From positions 1,302,001 to 1,366,000 of the forward strand of contig NZ_MTCM01000001.1 in the NCBI RefSeq assembly GCF_002000245.1: a DNA stretch of 64,000 bases, read 5' to 3'. The stretch comes from Sphingobacterium sp. CZ-UAM (GTDB lineage Bacteria > Bacteroidota > Bacteroidia > Sphingobacteriales > Sphingobacteriaceae). The notes under the pieces are model-generated. The model saw only the letters and a list, made by a program, of their open reading frames with translations. It was not told the DNA's origin and did not search any database. The first letter of the stretch is position 1; the number at the start of each line of letters is the position of its first letter. A program made the translations under genes and the position numbers. This document shows, one piece after another, positions 28,637 through 37,311 of the stretch.

Positions 28637-31558
28637 TTATTTCAATAAAGCGTCGTATAAAATTTCAATGGGGTGAAAAGATTTTCTTCCGGTACCATCT
28701 TTGATCTGATGCCGGCACGAGGTACCCGCAGCAGCTATTAGAGTCGTTGTATCTGTGTTACGTACAGCCGGCAACAAAACCAGTTCGGCGACTTTCATCG
28801 AGACATCATAATGTTCAACTTCGTATCCAAATGACCCCGCCATACCACAGCAGCCCGACGGAATCACTTCAACGGAATAATTGGACGGGAACGCTAAGAC
28901 TTGCTGGGTAATACTTACCAGATGAAAAGCTTTTTGATAGCAATGCCCATGCAGTTTGATTTTTCTTTCTGCGGCTGTAAACTGCTCCTGATGAATTCGC
29001 CCCGCTTCGATTTCCGCCAACAGAAATTCGTCAATCATAAGTGCATTTTTAGCCACCTGCTGCGCATCAATACGCAGATTTTCATCAACCAGACTTAAAT
29101 ATTCATCTCTAAATGTAATGATACCAGATGGCTCAATACCCAATAACGGTGTTTCGTCGGTAATCAGGCCTTTTAGGAAATTGATGTTTTGATTGGCAAT
29201 CTTTTTTGCTTCTTTGACAAATCCTTTGGAGAGGTAAGTCCGTCCGCTTTGTACATGTTTTGGAATAATCACTTCATAGCCCAATGCCGTTAACAGCTTG
29301 TAAGCTGTAATACCTATCTCAGCGTCGTTATATTCCGTAAACTCATCTGCGAATAGATAGACCTTGCGTTTGGTCTGCGGCACTGTCGTTTGCTTCCTGA
29401 CCCATTGGCTCAACGTCGTTCCATTCACCGTAGGAAGAGAGCGTTTTGGCGCAAACCCTACGGTTTTCTTTACCAACCCGGATAAAAAGTCATTTTTCAC
29501 AACAAAATTATAGATTGGAGCGACGAGCGATCCCAGTTTCTGGGAATCCGTAAAATTCGCGATCAATTTGGTCCTGAACCCAGCCCCATGTTCATCGTAA
29601 TAATGCTGTAAAAACTCGGCTTTCATCTTGGCAACGTCCACACTCGACGGACATTCCGTTTTACAGCCTTTGCAGCTCAAACATAGATCCATCACTTCCT
29701 TGATTTCCTCATGGTCAAAGCGATTCTTTTTCGTGGAGTTGGTCAAAAATTGACGTAACATATTCGCCCGTGCTCGTGTTGTATCCTTCTCATCCCTTGT
29801 CGCCATAAAAGATGGACACATCGTGCCACCGGTAATTTCTGTTTTACGGCAATCACCCGAGCCCGAACATTTTTCAGCCAAACGGAGAATGGATTCATCT
29901 TTGGAAAAATCAAAATAGGTTTTTATGTCCGTTCTATTTTTTTCATTGTCATAACGCAAATGGGCATCCATTGGTGGAGTGTTTACAATCTTATTTGCAT
30001 TAAAAACTCCTAGGGGATCGAAGATTAACTTTACTTCCTCCAAAAGTTTATAAACTTTTTCTCCGAGTACTTTACCAATAAATTCGCCCCTCAAACGTCC
30101 GTCACCATGCTCCCCACTCAAGGACCCGTTATACTTTAACACAAGGTCACTTGTCTTTTCCAATATGGAGCGGAAAGTGCGCTTACCTTCTGCTGTTTTC
30201 AGATTGACAAAAGGCTCGATATGTAGCTCACCCGCTCCGGCATGTGCATAGTAAGAGGCATGCACCCCCTCTTCAATCAAAAGTTTCTGGATGTCACTGA
30301 CGTAGGCTGGGAGATCCTCTGGAGAAACCGCACAGTCTTCGATTAAATTGACCGGCTGGCTGTCTCCGGGAAGATTACGAATAAGCCCTAGTCCAGCTTT
30401 TCGAACATCCCAGACAAGATTAGTCTGCTCCACTCCGGTAATATAAGGATAGGCATAGCCCAAACCTTTCTCAATCAGTTCAGCCTTTAAAGCCATGGCC
30501 TTGGCCTCAGTTTCCGCAGCAGTATGAGCTCTAAATTCTACGATCAACAGTGCCTGAGGATCACCCTCAATAAAAAAGCGGTTGTATCTATAAGTCGGAT
30601 GCCCGACCGTGAAATCCATGATATATTTATCAACCAGCTCAGATGCCGCAGGTTGATGATTCAACGCGATGACATTTCCATGCATGCATTCCACCATATC
30701 AGCAAAATGAACACATAATAGTCCAAGTTCCTGTGGCGGTAAATCCATCAAGCGAAGCTTTGCCTCCGTTACAATCGCCAAAGTCCCCTCCGAACCCGCC
30801 AAAAGGTTACACATATTAAACGGTTGTGCGCGATCGCTCAAAATATCCAAGGCATAGCCCGTATTTCGTCGGGTAATCGAACGTTTGGGGTAACCAGTTT
30901 CAATCGCCGCTAAATTTTGAGGATCTGTCAACAGATCATTCATGTGACGGTAGATATCCCCTTCACGATCTGCCTGTAAAAGTTTTTTGAAATAACTTGC
31001 CTCATCCAGTGCAACAAAACTTACCTCAGATTTATCATCTAAAAGTACATTTGCCGCGATGAGGTTATGACGGGTATCACCCCAAACAATGGAATGGAGA
31101 CCTGAGGAATTATTTCCAATCATTCCACCCACCATAGCCCGGCTTGCCGTGGATGTCTCCGGGCCAAACATCAGTCCAAAAGGCTTCAGATAACTATTCA
31201 GATCATCACGAATCACTCCAGGTTGCACACGCACCCATTTCTCCTCCACATTCAATTCCAGGATTCGGTTAAAATGGCGCGATATATCCATGATGATACC
31301 ATTTCCGACAACCTGACCAGCTAGGGATGTACCTGCTGTACGGGGAATTAAGGTTGTTTGCTCTGTCCGGGCAAAATCAATCAGCTTCTTGATGTCATTT
31401 ATATCTGCTGGAATAGCGACAGCCAACGGCTTCTCTTGGTATACCGAAGCATCCGTCGAATAAGCAAACAACATCGTTTGGTGTGACGCTTCATCTGTAT
31501 AATACAACTCTCCTTTTAGTTGAGTTGCCAATAGGGCTAATTGACTCTGATCTTTCAC
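28637..31558 (-). CDS. FAD- and Fe-S-dependent D-2-hydroxyacid dehydrogenase (YdiJ/GlcD-GlpC-type fusion)
   Basis: 973 residues combining an FAD-binding PCMH domain (about 45-230, RTAGTSLAGQVVGNG), an FAD-oxidase C-terminal domain (to about 530), a ferredoxin-like segment with cysteines (CSGSGDC, then CLSCKGCKTEC) and a C-terminal CCG module (PSGCCGMAGSFG) of the heterodisulfide-reductase or glycolate-oxidase type. The family oxidises D-lactate, D-2-hydroxyglutarate or glycolate and passes electrons to the respiratory chain. E. coli YdiJ, of similar size, is the closest named relative. A -7-like TAGATTTG lies on the minus strand at 31585-31592. Exact substrate unresolved. Confidence 0.88.
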   Translation of the reverse strand: MKDQSQLALLATQLKGELYYTDEASHQTMLFAYSTDASVYQEKPLAVAIPADINDIKKLIDFARTEQTTLIPRTAGTSLAGQVVGNGIIMDISRHFNRILELNVEEKWVRVQPGVIRDDLNSYLKPFGLMFGPETSTASRAMVGGMIGNNSSGLHSIVWGDTRHNLIAANVLLDDKSEVSFVALDEASYFKKLLQADREGDIYRHMNDLLTDPQNLAAIETGYPKRSITRRNTGYALDILSDRAQPFNMCNLLAGSEGTLAIVTEAKLRLMDLPPQELGLLCVHFADMVECMHGNVIALNHQPAASELVDKYIMDFTVGHPTYRYNRFFIEGDPQALLIVEFRAHTAAETEAKAMALKAELIEKGLGYAYPYITGVEQTNLVWDVRKAGLGLIRNLPGDSQPVNLIEDCAVSPEDLPAYVSDIQKLLIEEGVHASYYAHAGAGELHIEPFVNLKTAEGKRTFRSILEKTSDLVLKYNGSLSGEHGDGRLRGEFIGKVLGEKVYKLLEEVKLIFDPLGVFNANKIVNTPPMDAHLRYDNEKNRTDIKTYFDFSKDESILRLAEKCSGSGDCRKTEITGGTMCPSFMATRDEKDTTRARANMLRQFLTNSTKKNRFDHEEIKEVMDLCLSCKGCKTECPSSVDVAKMKAEFLQHYYDEHGAGFRTKLIANFTDSQKLGSLVAPIYNFVVKNDFLSGLVKKTVGFAPKRSLPTVNGTTLSQWVRKQTTVPQTKRKVYLFADEFTEYNDAEIGITAYKLLTALGYEVIIPKHVQSGRTYLSKGFVKEAKKIANQNINFLKGLITDETPLLGIEPSGIITFRDEYLSLVDENLRIDAQQVAKNALMIDEFLLAEIEAGRIHQEQFTAAERKIKLHGHCYQKAFHLVSITQQVLAFPSNYSVEVIPSGCCGMAGSFGYEVEHYDVSMKVAELVLLPAVRNTDTTTLIAAAGTSCRHQIKDGTGRKSFHPIEILYDALLK

Positions 31559-31647
31559 TGGATATAATTTTTAAATGTAGAAAACAAATCTAGTGAAATT
31601 TCTTCTTTGGGAAAAGGCTTAATTGCAAGAAACGCACAACTTCCTAA

Positions 31648-31681
31648 TGCAAAACGCATAAAAACGCAAATGCAAAATGCA
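31648..31681. promoter_or_regulatory. paired direct repeats TGCAAAAYGCA, candidate operator
   Basis: TGCAAAACGCA (31648-31658) and TGCAAAATGCA (31671-31681) differ at one base and lie 23 bp apart, about two helical turns, in the divergent gap between the dehydrogenase and FUSC genes. The rest of this 214-bp gap shows nothing clear. Confidence 0.4.
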
Positions 31682-31772
31682 ACAAACTTGAATTTTATTT
31701 CGCATCTTCCTCATTTGCTCGTATTTTTGCTACAGCAACACTGTTTTAACGAATTAACATCTTCTCCGTTAT

Positions 31773-32276
31773 ATGCGTAATCTTATCCTCCGATACACAT
31801 TACATTCAGATTTTATTATATATGCAATAAGGGTATTACTGGGATTTCTGCCCGGCTATATGCTATTTGTTAGCTTTCCACAATACTCCGTATCCTGGAC
31901 ACTCATTTCAATTATCCTGGTCATATCCCCGCAGGAAAATGAGTCAAAAAAAATTGCCATTGACCGTGCAAAATCAAATTTTATTGGCTCCGCCATCGGC
32001 CTTAGTCTATATTTCGTGCCAATTCCACAACTTTACGCTATGATTATTGGCATACTCGCATCTTTGGTTATCTGTAAGGCTTTAAATATTATGGCTGTGG
32101 CCCGCACATCTATGGTGGCGTTAATTATTGTCTACTTACATGAGCAGGAAAGTCGCTCCTATTTTGCCGCTCTTGACCGTTTCGGTTGTGTTTGTGTAGG
32201 ATGTTTGATCGGTTTAGGTGTCATCCTATCCACCCGAAATATCATTATTAAATTGAGAAATCGGTATAATTGTTGA
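31773..32276 (+). CDS. FUSC-like small membrane protein
   Basis: 167 residues with four to five hydrophobic helices. The pattern (RVLLGFLPGYMLF, then SISWTLISIILVISP-like, RAKSNFIGSAIG, and a late RFGCVCVGCLIGLGV) resembles the membrane half of FUSC/aromatic-acid-exporter proteins, without the cytoplasmic half seen in the large members. It may act as a homo-oligomeric exporter; the substrate is unknown. It is transcribed away from the dehydrogenase gene, and the repeats between them might control either. Confidence 0.65.
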   Translation: MRNLILRYTLHSDFIIYAIRVLLGFLPGYMLFVSFPQYSVSWTLISIILVISPQENESKKIAIDRAKSNFIGSAIGLSLYFVPIPQLYAMIIGILASLVICKALNIMAVARTSMVALIIVYLHEQESRSYFAALDRFGCVCVGCLIGLGVILSTRNIIIKLRNRYNC

Positions 32277-32419
32277 GTTGCATAAACCAGAGCACATATG
32301 TAACTTCTTTTCAACCAATAAATTAAAGCGAACCCAGCGAATTAGCAATGCTATCTATCGAATAAAATTCGTAACGAAAACCAATTGTTCAGAATAATAT
32401 TCATTATTAACACCAATAT

Positions 32420-32450
32420 TTTGAATATTCTACTTTTTTCCTTACCTTTG
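32420..32450 (+). promoter_or_regulatory. consensus Bacteroidota promoter of the Lrp-family gene
   Basis: TTTG (32420-32423), a 19-nt spacer and TACCTTTG (32443-32450) are an exact match to the TTTG / TAnnTTTG consensus. Only 8 nt separate the -7 element from the ATG at 32459, so the transcript has almost no leader. Confidence 0.75.
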
Positions 32451-32458
32451 CAGTCGAA

Positions 32459-32932
32459 ATGACAAAAGTAGAATATAATTTAGATCAGGTAGATTACAAA
32501 ATCCTTCGTTTAATGCAGGATAACGGGCGTATCAACAATGCTGATATTGCCAGAGAATTAGGCATGGCTCCTTCAGCAATACTGGAGCGGGTCAAGAAGC
32601 TCGAACAGAAAGATGTGATCTTAAAGTACAGCGCCAAGATCAATCCTGCGGCTGTTGATCAAAAACTTTTATCATTTATTTTCATCAAAGCCAATGATAT
32701 CATTGGTGAACAACGCGTGGGCCTTGCGCTTGCGGAAATTCCGGAAGTACAAGAAGTTCACGACATAGCTGGAGATGACGGTTATCTTATCAAAGTAAGA
32801 ACGGCAGATTCAACAGCTTTGGTCGATTTAATGCGGAATACACTGGGTAAAATAGAAGGTATAATTTCTACACGTACCACAATCGTACTTCAGACGGTAA
32901 AAGAAGATCAACAGGTTGTCATACCTGAATAA
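32459..32932 (+). CDS. Lrp/AsnC-family transcriptional regulator
   Basis: 157 residues: an N-terminal winged helix-turn-helix (about 8-60; YKILRLMQDNGRINNADIARELG) and a C-terminal RAM ligand-binding domain (about 70-145). These feast/famine regulators bind amino acids and form octamers. The gene directly precedes an EamA-type exporter, so it probably regulates amino-acid or metabolite export in response to an effector, as LysG- or BrnF-type pairs do elsewhere. Its promoter leaves virtually no 5' leader. Confidence 0.92.
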   Translation: MTKVEYNLDQVDYKILRLMQDNGRINNADIARELGMAPSAILERVKKLEQKDVILKYSAKINPAAVDQKLLSFIFIKANDIIGEQRVGLALAEIPEVQEVHDIAGDDGYLIKVRTADSTALVDLMRNTLGKIEGIISTRTTIVLQTVKEDQQVVIPE

Positions 32933-32933
32933 C

Positions 32934-32943
32934 AGAAAGGAGG
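32934..32943 (+). promoter_or_regulatory. strong Shine-Dalgarno site that fixes the EamA start
   Basis: AGAAAGGAGG lies 8 nt before the ATG at 32952. Such a full anti-SD match is uncommon in Bacteroidota. It decides for this start over an in-frame GTG or other upstream codon that would overlap the regulator gene. Confidence 0.75.
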
Positions 32944-32951
32944 CTTTAATT

Positions 32952-34019
32952 ATGTTGCAAGGAAACAAAAAAGCTGCAAACCCTCTAATGGTTGTAGTTG
33001 CTTATTTTATTATTTATGTGGTATGGGGCTCCACCTTTTTCTTTATAGAAAAAGCGTTGCATAGCTTTCCACCATTTATATTAGGTTCGTTTCGTTTTGT
33101 TACCGCAAGTGCCATACTGATGAGTTATTGTGCCATAAAAGGTTATAAACTTTTTAATAAACGTTCCATATTGGAAGCTGCCTTCGTAGGATTCTTACTT
33201 CTATTTGTGGATATGGCCGGCGTCATCTGGGCCGAACAATATGTTTCGGGAGGAGTAGCCGCGATTATAGCTGCAGCAGCCGCAATCTGGTTTATTTTAC
33301 TTGACAAACCCAAATGGAAAGAAAATTTTAGCAGTGTCACCACAGTAGCCGGTGTTGTGCTCGGATTCATTGGGGTTGTTATGTTATTTGCAGAACAGAT
33401 CATGGCTTCCAACGACAATGCCAATGGAAATTTGAAAATCATTGCGCTATGTATTTTGGTATTGGGCTCCATTGCCTGGACAGTAGGTTCCTTGGCATCT
33501 AAATACTTCAAAAAATCAGAAGTACAAGAAAAAGAAGATTTGCACGTTATGGTCAAAACAGCCTGGCAAATGGTCACTGCAGGTATTCTTTTTAATATTA
33601 CCGCCCTTTTCACAGGCGAATATGCATCATTTGATTTAAGTAGTGTTGCCCCTGTTGATTGGTTTAATTTGGGTTACTTGATCACATTTGGCTCTATCCT
33701 AGCATTTAGTTCCTATATCTGGCTCTTACAGGTGCGCCCAGCGATGGAAGTAAGCACATACGCCTACGTAAATCCCATCATTGCGTTAATATTAAGTCAT
33801 TTTTTCACTTCACATGCCGTGACTTCCTTACAGATTGTAGGTTTGGCCGTTATTTTGTTCTCTGTTTTACTGATGAACTGGAAAGCTTACCGCACCAAAT
33901 TGTCAGCTAAAAATAAAAACAAAAAGATCCTGCAAGGCAATACATTGGACGCTTTGCCAAAGCATGGTGATCGTCAATCCACTATAGATGATCTTCCCGA
34001 AGCAGAATTAGTTCACTAG
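32952..34019 (+). CDS. EamA/DMT-family exporter
   Basis: 355 residues with ten hydrophobic helices arranged as two EamA repeats (VVWGSTFFFIEKALHSFPP in the first; SILAFSSYIWLLQ and VNPIIALILS in the second), an inner-membrane drug/metabolite transporter. A charged C-terminal tail of about 45 residues follows. It is 19 nt downstream of the Lrp-family gene, so the two form a regulator-exporter pair. The substrate is unknown; relatives export amino acids, purines or cofactors. Confidence 0.88.
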   Translation: MLQGNKKAANPLMVVVAYFIIYVVWGSTFFFIEKALHSFPPFILGSFRFVTASAILMSYCAIKGYKLFNKRSILEAAFVGFLLLFVDMAGVIWAEQYVSGGVAAIIAAAAAIWFILLDKPKWKENFSSVTTVAGVVLGFIGVVMLFAEQIMASNDNANGNLKIIALCILVLGSIAWTVGSLASKYFKKSEVQEKEDLHVMVKTAWQMVTAGILFNITALFTGEYASFDLSSVAPVDWFNLGYLITFGSILAFSSYIWLLQVRPAMEVSTYAYVNPIIALILSHFFTSHAVTSLQIVGLAVILFSVLLMNWKAYRTKLSAKNKNKKILQGNTLDALPKHGDRQSTIDDLPEAELVH

Positions 34020-34043
34020 GTTGTTATTTTTCTAATTATATGA

Positions 34044-34077
34044 TAAAGCTTAACGTAGATCTATGTTAAGCTTTTAT
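34044..34077 (+). terminator. palindromic intrinsic terminator
   Basis: An extended hairpin (AAAGCTTAAC 34045-34054 with GTTAAGCTTT 34065-34074, plus further pairs round a central AGATCT) followed by a short T-tract closes the Lrp-EamA unit. Confidence 0.8.
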
Positions 34078-34174
34078 TGTTTTTATCTTTTTAGCAAAAT
34101 TAGACGAGCAGGAATGAGATTACTTCCTATTTAATTGGCTAACTTTGCCCTAGTATTTGGCTAAACTAACTAGA

Positions 34175-34936
34175 ATGAATATATCAAAGCAAATTGCCTT
34201 TATGGGTAGTTTTGGAGTAGCTGCGCTTTTGATGGTTACGGGTTGTTCAAAGCAACTCCACCCTACACAAAAGGACTTCAAACAATACCATATCAACAAG
34301 GACGTACAAGCAGATCCTACTGTCGTTTCCATCTATGAACCATTCAAGCAAAAAATGGAAACTGAAATGAACCGCGTTATCGGACATGCCGATAAGGCGC
34401 TGACGAAAGAGAAGACCCCTGAAACACTAATGGGTAATTTCTTTTGTGAAGCATTGTTATGGATGAGTGACCATTATGCCCACAATCCAGCCGACCTTGC
34501 CTTTGCAACAAAAGGCGGAATTCGCAATGATCTGAAAGCCGGAAATATCACGGTAGGACTTATCTTTGAAGTCATGCCCTTTGAAAATACATTGACGATT
34601 ATTGAACTAAAAGGCAGCCAAATACGCCAGCTTGCTGACTATATCGCGACAACCCATGGCCAGCCTATTGCGGGCATGACCTTAACGATAACAGGTAATA
34701 AGGTACAGGATATCAAAATCAAAGGACAGCCAATAGATGACAATAAAACGTACAAACTCGTCACCTATGATTATCTGGCCAATGGAGGTGATAACCTCCC
34801 CCTATTGACACAGTCGATCGCCAGAACCAACTATCCCCAACGGATGCGTGAAGGTCTCATAGAATATGTAAGTGAATTAACAAAAGCAGGTAAACAAGTA
34901 AATGCGGAATTAGATGGAAGAATTAAAATCAATTAA
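34175..34936 (+). CDS. 5'-nucleotidase C-terminal-domain lipoprotein
   Basis: 253 residues comprising only the substrate-binding C-terminal domain of UshA-type 5'-nucleotidases, with GNFFCEALLW, FATKGGIRNDLKAG and a late YDYLANGGD segment that carries the nucleotide-stacking region. The lipoprotein signal ends in VTGC (Cys24). The ATG at 34175 is preferred over an upstream TTG at 34157, which has no advantage. It overlaps the following gene, which encodes the metal-binding N-terminal domain, by 23 nt. The two together should form one split enzyme that releases phosphate from nucleotides outside the cytoplasm. Confidence 0.85.
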   Translation: MNISKQIAFMGSFGVAALLMVTGCSKQLHPTQKDFKQYHINKDVQADPTVVSIYEPFKQKMETEMNRVIGHADKALTKEKTPETLMGNFFCEALLWMSDHYAHNPADLAFATKGGIRNDLKAGNITVGLIFEVMPFENTLTIIELKGSQIRQLADYIATTHGQPIAGMTLTITGNKVQDIKIKGQPIDDNKTYKLVTYDYLANGGDNLPLLTQSIARTNYPQRMREGLIEYVSELTKAGKQVNAELDGRIKIN

Positions 34937-35873
34937 TCGGAGAACCTTTATCAAGCAGGCCGGTGGATTTTCTGCAGCACTTGCACTGGGTTCCTTACCT
35001 TTTCAGGCAGCGGCAAAAAGTAAAAAGATCAAATTGACCATTTTACATACCAATGATGTGCATAGTCGCATTGAGCCATTTCCAATGGATGGTGGTAAGT
35101 ATCAGGGACTGGGTGGTGTAGCTCGCCGTAGCACACTGATCAATAAGATCCGTAGCGAGGAAAATAATCTACTATTATTGGATGCAGGTGATATGTTTCA
35201 GGGAACGCCCTATTTCAACCTCTTTGGCGGCAAATTAGAGCTCGATCTGATGACCAAATTGCGGTACGACGCAGGGACATTTGGCAACCATGAATTCGAT
35301 AATGGCCTGGATGGACTCGTGAAATATCTAGATCACGCCAAATTTCCATTTCTGACTGCCAACTATGATTTTAAAGGTACCGTACTTGAAGGAAAGACCC
35401 AGGACTATGCGATATTTCATAAAGGCGGTATCAAGGTGGGTGTGTTTGGGCTGGGGGTTGATATCGAAGGTTTGGTAGATCCCAATAATTACAAAGGGAT
35501 GAAATACCTGGATCCGATTGAAATATCCAACAAAATCGTTAAAATCCTGAAAGAAAAACATAAGTGCGACCTTGTTATCTGTCTTTCACACCTCGGTTAT
35601 CAATATGAGAATGATAAAGTTTCAGATCTGGTTCTGGCAGCCAAAACATCAGATATCGATCTGATCATTGGCGGACACACCCATACTTTTTTAAATGAAC
35701 CGACCTTGGTCACAAATTTAAAAGGAACACAGACCGTGGTCAACCAAGTTGGTTTTGCAGGCATCAATCTTGGTCGCATTGATTTTATTATGGAACCGGG
35801 ATCAGGCAAAAAGCAGATGATTGCAAGCACCTATCAGGTAAACCCGTCAATAGCAGAATCGCAACTGGCATAA
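34914..35873 (+). CDS. 5'-nucleotidase N-terminal (metallophosphatase) domain protein with Tat signal
   Basis: 319 residues. A twin-arginine signal (INRRTFIKQAGG, RR at 9-10) sends it out in folded form. The calcineurin-like metallophosphatase motifs are all present: ILHTNDVHS (Asp48, His50), DAGDMFQGT, GNHEFDNG and GGHTHT. This is the catalytic half of a UshA-type 5'-nucleotidase; the substrate-binding half is the preceding gene. The start overlaps that gene by 23 nt, so the two are probably translationally coupled and act as a heterodimer. Confidence 0.88.
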   Translation: MEELKSINRRTFIKQAGGFSAALALGSLPFQAAAKSKKIKLTILHTNDVHSRIEPFPMDGGKYQGLGGVARRSTLINKIRSEENNLLLLDAGDMFQGTPYFNLFGGKLELDLMTKLRYDAGTFGNHEFDNGLDGLVKYLDHAKFPFLTANYDFKGTVLEGKTQDYAIFHKGGIKVGVFGLGVDIEGLVDPNNYKGMKYLDPIEISNKIVKILKEKHKCDLVICLSHLGYQYENDKVSDLVLAAKTSDIDLIIGGHTHTFLNEPTLVTNLKGTQTVVNQVGFAGINLGRIDFIMEPGSGKKQMIASTYQVNPSIAESQLA

Positions 35874-36028
35874 TATTATCCATTTATAATAGATGCCAAA
35901 TTGACCAAATCAATTTGGCATTTTTTTGACAGAATCCGTTGAAGTTTTTGTGAGCCGAAACCAGCCCATACCGGAAAGATGGAAACGCTCATAATAAATG
36001 ACAAGCTTTTAAAAAGCAAATTATTTGC

Positions 36029-37246
36029 ATGAAAAAAATCATATCCATATACTTGGATTCCTTCAAAGGCCTTTCACAGGCCGCATGGCTCTTGGCAGTT
36101 GTTATGTTGATCAACAGAATGGGAAGTATGGTCATCCCCTTCCTTGGACTCTATATGACACAGGTCCTTCATTTTGATATTAAACAAGTTGGGATCGTAC
36201 TAATGAGCTATGGTATAGGCTCCGTTTGCGGCTCCTACATCGGTGGATGGTTGACAGATCGGATTGGTAGCTTTAAGGTGCAATTCGGTAGTTTAGTATT
36301 GGCTTCGCCGCTATTTCTATTGATCCCTTTATTTAAAGAGGTTCAATCCCTGTCTGTCATGATCTTTACACTAAGTCTAATTTTTGATGCATTTAGACCT
36401 GCGAATTCTGTTTCTGTTGCCAGTTACGCTAAACCGGAGAACATTACCCGAGCCTTTTCACTCAATCGTTTAGCGATTAATCTGGGTTTTTCAATCGGTC
36501 CCGCTGTCGCAGGTTTTCTGGCGACGATCTCGTTTAACTGGATATTCTATGGAAATTCCTTTGCAGTGATGTGTGCCGCTGTGATTTTCTTTATCTTCTT
36601 TAATAAGAGGCAAAAAAGAACAGATGTAAAAGCAAAAAAAGAAGCATTGGTAGACGGCAATCTAACCGTAAAACAAAGTCGTAATCCATACACCGACGTT
36701 CCCTTTATATTATTTAATATATTCTGCTGCATTTTCTCGTTCTGCTTTTTCCAGCTCATTACGACCTTACCTATATTTTATCGCGAAGTACACCACTTGG
36801 ACGATCATCAGATCGGATTTCTACTAGGTTGGAGTGGTTTTGTGATCGTTCTATTGGAGATGTTTGTCGTCCATGTTGCCGAAAAGAGGTTTTCGCTGAT
36901 CAGCACATTGGTGTTTGGCACCATTTTATGCGCACTTTCTTACGCCATGTTAAATTACTTGGGTGGACTTGGCTGGCTATATTTCACATTTTTCATCTTC
37001 GGTCTTGGCGAAATGCTGACACTTCCCTTTATGGCAACCGTATCGGTCAATCGTTCTACGCCCAAAACTCAGGGAGCATACATGGGATTCAACTCACTCG
37101 CTTTCTCTGCAGCAAATATCTTTTCACCGCTGCTTGGAACTTCTATTGTCGACTCCTTTGGCTTTACAACATTGTGGTGGGCCACAGCACTGACCCTCTC
37201 CCTTACAGGACTCGGTTTTTACCTTGTGCTGAAATGGATGAGATAA
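36029..37246 (+). CDS. MFS transporter (DHA1-like, MdtH-type)
   Basis: 405 residues, twelve predicted helices in two six-helix halves with a Lys-rich central loop (RQKRTDVKAKKEA). Motif A between helices 2 and 3 is clear (GGWLTDRIGSFK). It resembles DHA1 drug exporters such as MdtH; sugars or other metabolites cannot be excluded. The gene stands alone and ends at a bidirectional terminator shared with the M13 peptidase gene. Confidence 0.85.
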   Translation: MKKIISIYLDSFKGLSQAAWLLAVVMLINRMGSMVIPFLGLYMTQVLHFDIKQVGIVLMSYGIGSVCGSYIGGWLTDRIGSFKVQFGSLVLASPLFLLIPLFKEVQSLSVMIFTLSLIFDAFRPANSVSVASYAKPENITRAFSLNRLAINLGFSIGPAVAGFLATISFNWIFYGNSFAVMCAAVIFFIFFNKRQKRTDVKAKKEALVDGNLTVKQSRNPYTDVPFILFNIFCCIFSFCFFQLITTLPIFYREVHHLDDHQIGFLLGWSGFVIVLLEMFVVHVAEKRFSLISTLVFGTILCALSYAMLNYLGGLGWLYFTFFIFGLGEMLTLPFMATVSVNRSTPKTQGAYMGFNSLAFSAANIFSPLLGTSIVDSFGFTTLWWATALTLSLTGLGFYLVLKWMR

Positions 37247-37249
37247 AAA

Positions 37250-37286
37250 ATAAAAGGGATATTTCAAATGAAATGTCCCTTTTATC
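37250..37286. terminator. bidirectional intrinsic terminator
   Basis: An inverted repeat (AAAAGGGATATTTCA at 37252-37266 pairing, with one G-U, to the facing GAAATGTCCCTTTT) with A- and T-runs at the ends, between convergent MFS and M13 peptidase genes. Confidence 0.85.
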
Positions 37287-37311
37287 TTTTAAATAAGATC
37301 GGTGGATTTCC

